A stretch of DNA of 64,000 nt from Armatimonadota bacterium (GTDB lineage Bacteria; Armatimonadota; Fimbriimonadia; Fimbriimonadales; GBS-DC), in the NCBI GenBank assembly GCA_013359125.1, contig JABWCR010000016.1, forward strand, positions 1 through 64,000, written 5' to 3'. The notes beneath the pieces were generated by a model, which was not told where the DNA came from, ran no database searches, and saw nothing but the letters and a program-made list of their open reading frames with translations. Shown here one piece after another: positions 44,277 through 53,300 of the stretch; the stretch's first letter is position 1, and each line of letters begins with the position of its first letter. The translations under genes and the position numbers were made by a program.

Positions 44277-46130
44277 TTACTGCAGGTTGACCAGTACTAG
44301 AACCATGCCGGTCTTACCCTTCTCCAGACTCGTCATTGCCTTGCCGATGATCGCGCCTTGCGCCTTTGCATAGTCGCGGACGCTCATCGCATGGCCGGCC
44401 ATGTTGGACGTAGTCAGAAGGTCGCCTGCTTCGATGGCTCGTTCGGTCGCATCGGCCTTTACCCACACTCGACCGCTCATAGCGACGGGAACCGCATCTT
44501 CCATACCGGGCAGGTGGCCCAGCACCACGCCTACCGGAAGCTCGTTTGCGCCGCTTACGATGCCTGCGACCTTGCGGTTGTAGGCGCCGCGGGCTAGGCA
44601 GAGTTGACCAGCGTTCTTGGAATCGATGGCTACTACCGTTCCAGGCTCTACGGTTTCAGAGACCGGGAATTTCTCGGCCAAGTCGGCGCCGACGATTTCA
44701 AGAATGTCGGTTCGAGTGGTTCCGTTGACATGGAGTTTTGTAACGGGAGACGCCGTGCCGATACCGACGTTGCCGGTGCCGGACTGGATCAGGTTCACAT
44801 TGCCGCCGCTGGCATTTAGCGCGAGCGTTGCGGTGGCCGCATTGTTTCGCGCCATGATCTCGTTATCGTCGATCGAGATGTTAAGCCCAGCGATTGTACC
44901 AACGGTCAGAAAACCGCCGCCCGCGGGCGAGCTATCGGAACCGCCCTCGACATGGAGCTTTGTCGCAGGCGAAGTAAGGCCGATGCCGACATTGCCGGCA
45001 CCGTTCAGACCATTGATCAGAACATCGCCTCCGTTATGATTCAGGAACAGCGTAGAGATTGCGCCATTGTTTCGCGCCATGATCTCGTTGTTGTCGATGG
45101 AGATGTTCGTTCCGATCGCAGAGCCGCTGACAATATAGCCTCCGCCGTCCGGCTCGCTATCGGTGCCGCCGTTGACGTGCAGCTTGGACTCCGGCTGCGT
45201 TGTGCCGACGCCTATCTGAAAGGCGTAGACGCGCTGTGAAAAGTATCCGGCATACCCGTCTGCGCTTGAAGTAGATCCAAAGACGCCAAAATTAACCCCA
45301 GTCGCATCGCTCGCATGGCCATAAACGCCGCGACCCGCTGGCGACGTCCCATAAACGCCATAGCCCGAACCGGCCTGAGATCCGTACACTCCGATGCCGG
45401 CAAACCCGGTGCCCCGATTGATACCGCGAACTCCGGCCGAAGAGCCTCCAGGAGCCGTCGACGTTACCTCGCCCACTATTGCGTTGGCGCTCGAATCGGT
45501 CGAGTTAGTCTGTCCCCAGACGCCTGGGTTTGTGCCTGACGTTGCGGAATGGATTCCGAACACGCCGGTGCCCGCAGAACTGGTCGAAGCGCCATAGATT
45601 CCGTAGTTTGAGCCGGTTGCGTGCTGGGCTAGACCATAGATTCCTCTGCCCAAATCCGAGTCGGATCGGCCGAACAGTCCGTAGGCGTTGCCAGTGGCCT
45701 GATTGTTGATGGCACCGAGCGCCGTTCCAACTGTGGTGGCGGACCCTATCCATGGCAGCGCGAGAGCATTCGCTACCGCCGTGCGAATGGCGTATGGGGT
45801 CGACGTAACGGCGACCCTTGGAGCGAGCGTGGTATAGGCTCCGCCGCTGGCGCCAGGCCTCACCCTAATCTCGATTTCCTTGTTTGCGCCGGTGAATGGG
45901 CCGGAGCCAAAGTTGAGCGGGGTTGTGAACAGCCCGTTGGTAACCTGCAGATCGCCAACGTTCACGGTGATGTCGTCTGGGAAGAGGACGAATTGAAAGT
46001 CGTACTGGCCGTTAGCGGGGGAGCCGGCGTCCCTTAACTGGCCCTGAAAGTTGATAGTCGACGTTTGACACACAGCGAGCGAACAAAGGACTGCCAACGA
46101 CGCTGTCGCAAGCGCGCGCTTGAAAAGCAT
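44277..46130 (-). CDS. Secreted repetitive fibre-like protein
   Basis: The 617-residue product has a signal peptide and an N-terminal beta domain (NFQGQLRDAGSPANGQYDF). A long GVYG/GIYG-type repeat region (~150-310) follows, then two 75-residue repeats containing ISID-NEIMARNN and GNVGIG-SP-TKLHV. The C-terminal domain (LAEKFPVSETVEPGTVVAID ... GDLLTTSNMAGHAM) occurs in many bacterial surface and tail-fibre-like proteins. It is probably a trimeric or beta-helical surface fibre. No phage genes surround it. It is followed closely by the protease gene. Confidence 0.68.
   Translation of the reverse strand: MLFKRALATASLAVLCSLAVCQTSTINFQGQLRDAGSPANGQYDFQFVLFPDDITVNVGDLQVTNGLFTTPLNFGSGPFTGANKEIEIRVRPGASGGAYTTLAPRVAVTSTPYAIRTAVANALALPWIGSATTVGTALGAINNQATGNAYGLFGRSDSDLGRGIYGLAQHATGSNYGIYGASTSSAGTGVFGIHSATSGTNPGVWGQTNSTDSSANAIVGEVTSTAPGGSSAGVRGINRGTGFAGIGVYGSQAGSGYGVYGTSPAGRGVYGHASDATGVNFGVFGSTSSADGYAGYFSQRVYAFQIGVGTTQPESKLHVNGGTDSEPDGGGYIVSGSAIGTNISIDNNEIMARNNGAISTLFLNHNGGDVLINGLNGAGNVGIGLTSPATKLHVEGGSDSSPAGGGFLTVGTIAGLNISIDDNEIMARNNAATATLALNASGGNVNLIQSGTGNVGIGTASPVTKLHVNGTTRTDILEIVGADLAEKFPVSETVEPGTVVAIDSKNAGQLCLARGAYNRKVAGIVSGANELPVGVVLGHLPGMEDAVPVAMSGRVWVKADATERAIEAGDLLTTSNMAGHAMSVRDYAKAQGAIIGKAMTSLEKGKTGMVLVLVNLQ
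44721..44882 (-). repeat. Second copy of the ISID / KLHV repeat in the fibre-like gene
   Basis: This copy starts at NISIDDNEIMARNN and ends at KLHVNG. It is offset by exactly 225 bases (75 codons) from the first copy at 44946-45107, with strong DNA identity around ATTGTTTCGCGCCATGATCT. Confidence 0.75.
44946..45107 (-). repeat. First copy of the ISID / KLHV repeat in the fibre-like gene
   Basis: This copy starts at NISIDNNEIMARNN and ends at KLHVEGG. A third, partial KLHVNGG-DSEP-GGGY element lies just upstream in the protein. Confidence 0.75.
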
Positions 46131-46181
46131 GGTAAGCCTCCTTGCAGCGTCGGATCTATCGATCCGCGTCTGCTATGCTAA

Positions 46182-46187
46182 AGTATA
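46182..46187 (-). promoter_or_regulatory. -10 box upstream of the fibre-like gene
   Basis: TATACT (minus strand, in context CTGTATACTTTAGC) lies about 50 bases before the ATG at 46130, which has a GGAGG site. No good -35 box is visible. Confidence 0.35.
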
Positions 46188-46205
46188 CAGCGGATTCCGG
46201 CAATT

Positions 46206-49200
46206 CTACTGAGGATCGCCCGAACGGCCGAACGAACTGAGCACGATGGCAAGGTCGGCATCGTCCACAGCGCTGTCTCGATTCAGGTCGGCGGATGAAC
46301 CTGTGCCGCCAAAGTTGGTCAGCACAATCGCCAGGTCTGCGTCTTCTACTTGGTTGTTCCCGTCGGCGTCGCCATTTATCAACGAGAAGTTTCTCGTTGC
46401 AACTCCGCCCAGGACTAAGCCCGTGTGCCTCTGACGAAGCCAGCTGCCTCCCAGAACACGAGCACTGAGACTGGCGTCGGCGCCAATGAAGTCTGTGCCG
46501 ACTGCGAATGCCCCTCCAGGGCCGAGCGTCATCGTCTTGCTCTCCGTGTTGGCTCCCCGCGTAAATGCATATTGCACCGAGATGCCGAACTCGTCGCGCG
46601 CAAGGCCTTCAAGATCGAGCGTTCCCGTTACAACCGAACGGTGGACATAGAGATTGGCGTTGCCGACGCCGCCGAAGTAGAGATCGTCTCCGGTGAAGGT
46701 GCCCGTGATGGGATAAAACCCAAGACCGAGAGCGGCTGGAACCAGGTAAGTCAGCGTGGCGATGCCGTTCGAGTCGCTTTGAGCGGTCCCGACGAGCACT
46801 TGGTTGACTTTGAACTGAATCGTTCGACCCGCCAAAGGATAGTTATCGGTGTTGCGCCTTACTTGCGCTCTCAACGTTGTGAGACTGCCGGCCACGGCGG
46901 CCCATTCCAAGGGCGCGACTACGGTACCGGGCTTGTTGACCGTTAGGAATCCGTTTGCGCTCGAAGACTCGTACGCCGAATCTTGATCGAATTGGGCCGT
47001 GAAGGTTTTCTGGCCGAGACCTAGCGATTCGGGAACCGGATAGAGAAAAACCGCCAAACCGCTGCTGTTGGTCTGGGCTGTGCCTACGAACTGGCCCTCG
47101 ACGAGGAATCGAACGGGTCGCCCGGCGATGATGCCGTTATCCGTGTTTCTTCTCAACGTAGCCGAGAGAGCCGCTGTTGCGCCGATGCCTGCCGCAACGT
47201 TGTACGGCGTCAGCGTTGTGGGCGATCGGTTGACGAGCACCGTCGACTCTCCTTCTCCCGGTCTATAGCGGTCGTTGCCGCCATACGTTACGGTCAGCGG
47301 TTTGGTGCCTGCTTGAAAAGTGTCTTGCAGCGTTACCGGTCTCTGCGCAAAGCCAGAGGCATTGGTCAACGCCGCTCCAACGAAAATGCCGTCAACAAAA
47401 AAGTTCAAGGACATGCTGCCTAATGGCGCGTTGTCGGTACTTCTGCGGAGCGTGGCCGAAAGCGTCGTTTGAGCTCCGATGGTTGCAACGCCTGGATCGA
47501 CAGAAACTCGAGTTTCCGCTTGAACGACCGTAAGAGTCGAAGTCCCAGAGCCGGAACGGTAAACTGCGTCGCCCGAAAACGACCCTTGCAAAGTTCGGAC
47601 GCCCATTCCCAGGCTGCTGGGCACGACGTAGCTGACGGTTGCCTGGCCGTTCGCGTCGGTAATCCCGGTCCCAACGATCGTCCCCGAGACGATCATGCTC
47701 ATGGTTTTGCCCGGAATTGGGGCGGAATCGGTGCCTCGCCTGAGGGTGGCGCGCAGGCTGACCGATTCTCCCGTTGCGCCGGTCGCCGGCTCGACAGAAA
47801 TGCTGACGTCCGTTTGCGATACGTTCATTGTAACCGTGCTAGAAGAAGGCGCATAGTTGGCGTCGCCCAAAAATTCGGCCAGCAACGGGCTCGCGCCAAT
47901 GGGCCAGCTCTCTTGCACGGTGGTCTGCAGAGAGGCGACTCCCTCGCTATTAGTAACGGCCGATCCGACGATTCCGCCATTAACCGAGAATCGTATCGAT
48001 TTGCCTGCGACCAAGCCGTTGTTCGTCGTGCGGCGCATGGTGGCGACCAGCGAGATCGGCTCGCCAATTCGGCCATAGGCATTGTTGGCCTGAAGCGTGC
48101 TGCCGGTTTGACGGATAGTGAGCGGGGCTGCGCCCTCAGAGGGCGCAAGGTCCGCCTCGCCGGCGAATCGAGCATAAAGTTGTATCTCTCCAGAGCCCAG
48201 TTCGTCGACCAATCGATAGTAAAGGGTCGCCGTGCCGTTTCCGACCGTAACGGCCTCGCCAAGGTTCAGCCCAGAGGCATGGAAGGTAACCGTTCGATTG
48301 CCAAGGGGCACTCCGTCTGCCTGACGCCGCAAGACAGCAGTGAGAGGGATCACCTCGCCTATCATTCCGGAGGTTTCGCTAACGGTGATGACGGTTCCCG
48401 CCTGGCTTAGAGAGAGCGCAGAGAACCCGACCGTTGGGTGATGATCGATGTCCCCAGGAAACTCGGCGCGAATCTCTCGATTGCCGCTGGGCCAGTTGGA
48501 GGGGACCGCAAACACGGTGGAAGCCACGCCGTTTGCATCGGTAACGCCAAATCCAGCGTACATCTGACCGATAAAGAAGTTCACATCCTTGCCGACCAAA
48601 AGTTGTTGCAGATCGCGCGTTTTGAGCGTGGCGGTCAAGGTAACGTTGGACCCGGGCGCCGCGTTCTTGGGATCGACGATGAGTTCAGTTCGGATATCCG
48701 TCCATCTGACTTCGCAGATCCAGTTGGCCCAGGTGTTGACCGTGGCATACTGGCCGACGAACCAGACTGTGGCGGCTGGATTGCCTTGGAAATAGTCCAG
48801 CTGGGCAGCCATGTAACGGCCCCATGCTGTGCCGCCGAACACTCCCGTGCCGGCCTTGAGATTCTTGCTCGATTCGATTACGCCGCCGGCAGGCCACCCA
48901 AAGAAACGCGCAGAGAGATATTCGCCCAATACGTTCGAAGAGCGCGTAAAGACGGTCAACAGGTCGTTTTCTTCGGTCGCTTGAAGGCTGGGGAAGGCAT
49001 AGTCGTATCGATCCTGGCCATAGATCGCGTCCTTTCGCACCAAGGTTGGCGTCTGGTTGATGTCCAAGACGTACATCTTGATGTTGGCTCGTGGGCCCGT
49101 TCCGCGGTCGAGCGCGACGTGCTGCGCTGCGTACAATCGACCGCCGACAAAAGCCACACGGTCCATCAGCCTGGCGTCGAGCGTTGCGATAACGGGTTGT

Positions 49201-50201
49201 CGGCCCGGCTCTGCAATGTTGGGGGGAGGCACATAGGCGCCAACCGGCACAGATTCGGTCGTTACTGTAGGTTGGCCGCCCGAGAAGCCTGCTAGAGGGT
49301 TTTGGACTCGAAACAGCGCAACCGAACTGCCCCCCGCGGCATTGGCCGAAAGCCACAGCGCGGGCATCGCGACCGACCAATCGTTCATCTGTGCGGGGGC
49401 TGTGCAATGCGGCATCTGCCAAATGTCGTAATAGCCTGCGGCTTGGTTGGCATAGACATCGGCCGAGCGGATGATTCGGATCTTGGAGTATCTGAAAGTT
49501 CCGTTCCACTCGCGCATGTTGGCTGCCAGAAACAGCGCGTTGCCCGTGTATCCGAGGTAAGGATCGTCCGCCCATTGTGCGACCAAGTTCGATCCGTCGC
49601 GGCGGGCGTCGAAGTTGTAGACGTACCATGTCCCGTGAGGATCGCCATCGTCGGAAACGCAAAGCGTGTGCCAACTGAGCTGCGTTTGGTCGTTTCGCCT
49701 TAGCACATAGATGACGAATCGGCCGTTGTGACGATCAAAGAGCGCCTTGGGGCTGAAAAAGAGATCGTCCGAAGCGAGCCAAACGTTGAAGTCGACTCGA
49801 TACTGCTGCTGGCCATTTTTGGAGTAGATCGCCCAGTCGTCGTTAGTCGCCATCACCAAATGGTTCTGTCCGACCGCTAGGTTGGGATCGGGGGGCGAGG
49901 CGCCGTTCGGCCCTATTCCTGCAAAGTGTCGAAAGAACTGGCTCTCGGCTTGAATGCTTGGGCCTTCCTCGTCGGTCAGGATTTCCGGCGCCCAAGAGTT
50001 ACCGACTTGCGGCTCGAAGTCGCTAATCGGGGTCGGCGAGGCGAGAAATCTAAAGGATTCCTTCCAAATGGGTTCGATATCGGTGGTTGTAACGAATGGT
50101 TGGACTTTGCCGCTCGCCGCTCCCATCTCTTGTGCGGTTGCAACGACAGTCGAGCCTGCAAGGCAAAGTGCAAAAACTCCAAGAACGAACCGAGACGCCA
50201 T
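46206..50201 (-). CDS. Large secreted protein with seven Ig-like repeats and a dockerin-like C-terminus
   Basis: The 1331-residue product has a signal peptide, a ~480-residue N-terminal domain of unknown fold (DPNLAVGQNHLVMATNDDWA) and seven tandem Ig-like repeats (~504-1194, about 98 residues each). The repeats carry recurring TLRRxTDN and GxYxP-type motifs, as in bacterial Big_3/Big_5-type domains. Two dockerin-like calcium loops end the protein. I start at the ATG at 50201, which has AGGAAAGGGG upstream, not nine codons earlier. It is probably a cell-surface or extracellular adhesin. Confidence 0.8.
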   Translation of the reverse strand: MASRFVLGVFALCLAGSTVVATAQEMGAASGKVQPFVTTTDIEPIWKESFRFLASPTPISDFEPQVGNSWAPEILTDEEGPSIQAESQFFRHFAGIGPNGASPPDPNLAVGQNHLVMATNDDWAIYSKNGQQQYRVDFNVWLASDDLFFSPKALFDRHNGRFVIYVLRRNDQTQLSWHTLCVSDDGDPHGTWYVYNFDARRDGSNLVAQWADDPYLGYTGNALFLAANMREWNGTFRYSKIRIIRSADVYANQAAGYYDIWQMPHCTAPAQMNDWSVAMPALWLSANAAGGSSVALFRVQNPLAGFSGGQPTVTTESVPVGAYVPPPNIAEPGRQPVIATLDARLMDRVAFVGGRLYAAQHVALDRGTGPRANIKMYVLDINQTPTLVRKDAIYGQDRYDYAFPSLQATEENDLLTVFTRSSNVLGEYLSARFFGWPAGGVIESSKNLKAGTGVFGGTAWGRYMAAQLDYFQGNPAATVWFVGQYATVNTWANWICEVRWTDIRTELIVDPKNAAPGSNVTLTATLKTRDLQQLLVGKDVNFFIGQMYAGFGVTDANGVASTVFAVPSNWPSGNREIRAEFPGDIDHHPTVGFSALSLSQAGTVITVSETSGMIGEVIPLTAVLRRQADGVPLGNRTVTFHASGLNLGEAVTVGNGTATLYYRLVDELGSGEIQLYARFAGEADLAPSEGAAPLTIRQTGSTLQANNAYGRIGEPISLVATMRRTTNNGLVAGKSIRFSVNGGIVGSAVTNSEGVASLQTTVQESWPIGASPLLAEFLGDANYAPSSSTVTMNVSQTDVSISVEPATGATGESVSLRATLRRGTDSAPIPGKTMSMIVSGTIVGTGITDANGQATVSYVVPSSLGMGVRTLQGSFSGDAVYRSGSGTSTLTVVQAETRVSVDPGVATIGAQTTLSATLRRSTDNAPLGSMSLNFFVDGIFVGAALTNASGFAQRPVTLQDTFQAGTKPLTVTYGGNDRYRPGEGESTVLVNRSPTTLTPYNVAAGIGATAALSATLRRNTDNGIIAGRPVRFLVEGQFVGTAQTNSSGLAVFLYPVPESLGLGQKTFTAQFDQDSAYESSSANGFLTVNKPGTVVAPLEWAAVAGSLTTLRAQVRRNTDNYPLAGRTIQFKVNQVLVGTAQSDSNGIATLTYLVPAALGLGFYPITGTFTGDDLYFGGVGNANLYVHRSVVTGTLDLEGLARDEFGISVQYAFTRGANTESKTMTLGPGGAFAVGTDFIGADASLSARVLGGSWLRQRHTGLVLGGVATRNFSLINGDADGNNQVEDADLAIVLTNFGGTGSSADLNRDSAVDDADLAIVLSSFGRSGDPQ
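46209..46370 (-). other. Dockerin-like motif pair of the Ig-repeat protein
   Basis: Two loops, DADGNNQVEDADLAIVL and DLNRDSAVDDADLAIVL, are each followed by a Phe-Gly. They have the D-x-N/D-x-D-G-x-V/I-D-x-x-D pattern of type I dockerins. This copy lacks the cysteines seen in the other members. Confidence 0.75.
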
Positions 50202-50251
50202 GACTAACCCCTTTCCTAAGTGGATCATAAGTTCCTACAGCCTGCCTAAAG

Positions 50252-50257
50252 ATTATA
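50252..50257 (-). promoter_or_regulatory. -10 box upstream of the Ig-repeat gene
   Basis: TATAAT (minus strand, in GAAGTATAATCTTTAGG) lies 50 bases before the ATG at 50201, leaving a ~44-base leader. Confidence 0.42.
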
Positions 50258-50269
50258 CTTCGGAAACTG

Positions 50270-50302
50270 AAAAAAATGGCCGGGCTTGCAAGCCCGGCCA
50301 TT
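50270..50302 (-). terminator. Rho-independent terminator of the subtilase gene
   Basis: A perfect 28-base palindrome (AATGGCCGGGCTTG and its complement, 50275-50302) is followed on the minus strand by seven Ts (50270-50276). It lies 25 bases past the subtilase stop and is the clearest intrinsic terminator in the window. Confidence 0.88.
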
Positions 50303-50327
50303 CAGCAGCACAACGTACTCGACAGCC

Positions 50328-53300
50328 TTAGCAACCCGTGCCGAAGTAGCTCAGCACGATCGCCAAGTCAACGTCGTCGACTACGCCATCGGCGTTGACG
50401 TCGGCCGCCAGGCCGTAGGCGCTGGCGCCGAACTGCGACAGCACGATCGCCAAGTCCACATCGTCCACACAGCCATCGTTGTTGATGTCGCCCCAGATCA
50501 CCGGGCGACCGATGGTCTTCCACATCGTTCCAGCGACATAGTTGCCGGTCGGAATGTTGTTGTAACTCCACTGGAAGCCCAATGTTGCGTCGAAGTTCAT
50601 CGATGGCGACGTCGCATTGGCGAGCGTGTCGGCAGACGTATTGAGCAGTTTGGTCCGAAGGCTCGCAAACGGCGCGATCTCCCAGAAGTTGGGATGCGGC
50701 CTAGCGGTCAACGTGGCAAAGAGGCTTCCCTCGGTCTGTCGCAGCACGCCCGGCGCGATGTTCGCCGCGCTATCGCCTCCTGCCGTTCCAGAAAGATCGA
50801 AGTCCGTGTAGTTGTAGAAGTGAACGGTTCGGGTGACGCCCGTCAGGTTCTCAATGTAGTGGTCTATCTGCAGGATGGCGGTATCGCCTTCCGTTTTGAA
50901 CAGGTTGTAGTCCAGCCAGAACCTAATGATGCGCGTCGAACCTTCATCGTCCGGCTCATCGTAAACTAGCAACATGCGATTGGGGGCGGGCTGATCCCAG
51001 TAGATCAGGTTGCTACCAATCCCATACTCGCGGTTGTTGCCCTGCACGCGGTAGAACCACCAGTTTTGGAACAACTGGTCGCCTACGCTGCCACTGGGCC
51101 TGAAGTTTGCCAAGCCTACGAAGTTATGCCTATTGCCCGATCCAAAGGCGCTCGATTCGGAATACTCTGCGCCTCCGTCGACCAGTGTGAAAGCGCTGGT
51201 CGTTCGGATGACCATTGGATCGCTGTATCGAGCGTTGCCCGCCATGTCCTCAACATAGAACTGCATGAGGTTGTTGGTCGCGCTGGCGTTGGGGAACGGG
51301 ATGTTAGGCGCCGTGATGGTTTCAACGGCCGTCGTGCCGTCCGCTCCGGTCGTTACCGTGTTAACCCAGGCGGACCAGGTTGCGCCGCCATCGGTCGAGT
51401 AGCGATACCAGGCGCTAGCCCTACGGAGACCGCTCAGAACGTCCTGACAACTGGCTACCACCGTTACGCGATTGCCAAACACGGTGGCGCTGGGGGTATA
51501 GGTTGTAAAGATCGGCTGAGTGGCATCGATGTTGAACTGCACGTTGGGCATGTCGCTCCAATTTCCGGCGCGATCATATGCCCGGAAGTAGAGCCAGTGC
51601 GTTCCTTCTGAGCCGAACGGCACAGTATTCGCGTAGATGCGCTCTAAGGCCGTGCTGCCCATGCCGGCGCCCGTTGTGCAGTTGGTCGGTCCAACCCAGG
51701 TCGATCCGTTCCAATACCAGTAGTACAGCGCGGTGGTATTGAGACCGGAGAGCACATCCTGAACAACGACCGAGCAGGTTGGCGTGAGGCTGTTGGCCCA
51801 TGGCGTCGGCAACGGGCTGCCCCAGTTGGTAGGAGGCGTGCCGTCGATAATGACGCTCGCGTTTGCCTGCCTCGTGCCGCCATTGCTAGAGGTCGTGGTT
51901 ACTCGGAAGTTCTTGACGCCTTCGGTCGTGCCGCGCATCGAGAAGTTCATCGTTCGGTTCCAACCGCTCGCGTGAGCGTTCCCCATGTTCATGGCGTCGA
52001 CTCCAGCAAACCAGTAGCTTTCGTTGGAGCCGCTTGGCGACTGACGGTTGTAAGTCAGGCCGTTGTAGACCGTTCCGCCGGTCAACAGGTCGAAGTCGGC
52101 ATAGACGCCCGAAGCGACATGCGAAGACGCAATGGCGGTCGCATTGATGTTGAAGTCCGCGTTGGGCGGATAGGCGACCGGGTAGTTGACTTGCAGCGCG
52201 TAGTTCTCGGTCGGCGCGCCGGCGATCACTTTGTAGGTAACCGCCCAGTTCTGGCTGCCGCCGCTTGCCATGCTCCACGTGTCGATCTTGATGCGATAGT
52301 TGCCGGCAGGCGCGTTGTTGACCACGATGTACTCGACCGTGTCGAAACTGGAGCGCGAAGCCCATTGTCCGGACCGATCGGTGGTCAGCGTGCCGTGCTG
52401 CAGCCATAGATCGATGTCGTTGACTCTAGCCGAGCCGGCGCCGCCTGCGGCGGGAGGATCGGGATAGGTCATGACGACGACCAGTCTTGCGACCGGCGCT
52501 CCAAGCGTAAAGTCGCGGACGCTCATCGAGCCTGCGCCGCCGTTCGTGCCCCACCACGCTTGCCATCCGCCGTCCATGCCATAGTGAGCCAGCATGCCGT
52601 CCACTTTTCCGGCGCCATAGTTGTTGTTACGGCTTCCACTGTTGGCGATGGCCGTTGCCATGATCAGGGTCTTGTAGAACCAGGAGGGCCCGCCCGAGCC
52701 GGCGTAGTGCTGCACGAGACCGGTCAGCAGACCGGCAACGTGCGGCGTCGCCATCGAGGTGCCCGTCCATCCCGTGTTGTAGCCGGTGGTCGAACCGTTG
52801 TTGCCGACCGAGTCGATGAACGCGCCCGGAGCCGCAACGTCCGGCTTGACGCGCCCGTCCGCCGTCGGCCCGCGGGACGATGAGGGGTAGACCACGTCGG
52901 TGCTTGTCCCATTGTCGTAGACGCTTCCGACGGTAATGGCGCCTTTGCTATCTCCGGGGATCAGCACCGTGCCCGAGCCCGAGCCCGAGTTGCCAGCGGC
53001 CACCACGTACATCATGTCGGCTGCGAACAGTTCGTCAAGCCTTCGGGACTGTGTGCTCGTGCCGGATGTCGTGCCGCCGCCGCCGCCGGAGTAGTTGACG
53101 ATTCGGCGCGTGTACTGGGCCCCGCCCGAACCGGCTTGCGAATTGATGCCGTCCAGCACAGAGTTGCCCTCTGAAAACCCATTGGATCGAAAGACTTTGG
53201 AAAGGAGAAAATCCCAGCCTGGGTCGTTTGAATCTCTTCGGCCTTGCGCAACGCCTCGGTAGCGAGATTGCGCGACGCCTTCGCCAAAGAAGGTGCCCGA

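Noticed and set aside
44277-46130. Prophage remnant
   Set aside because: The fibre-like protein has a bacterial signal peptide. No integrase, terminase, capsid or lysis gene and no attachment repeat flank it.
47469-48410. 313-codon plus-strand open frame in the Ig-repeat gene
   Set aside because: It is antisense to conserved Ig-like repeats and periodic in the same way, so it is a shadow.
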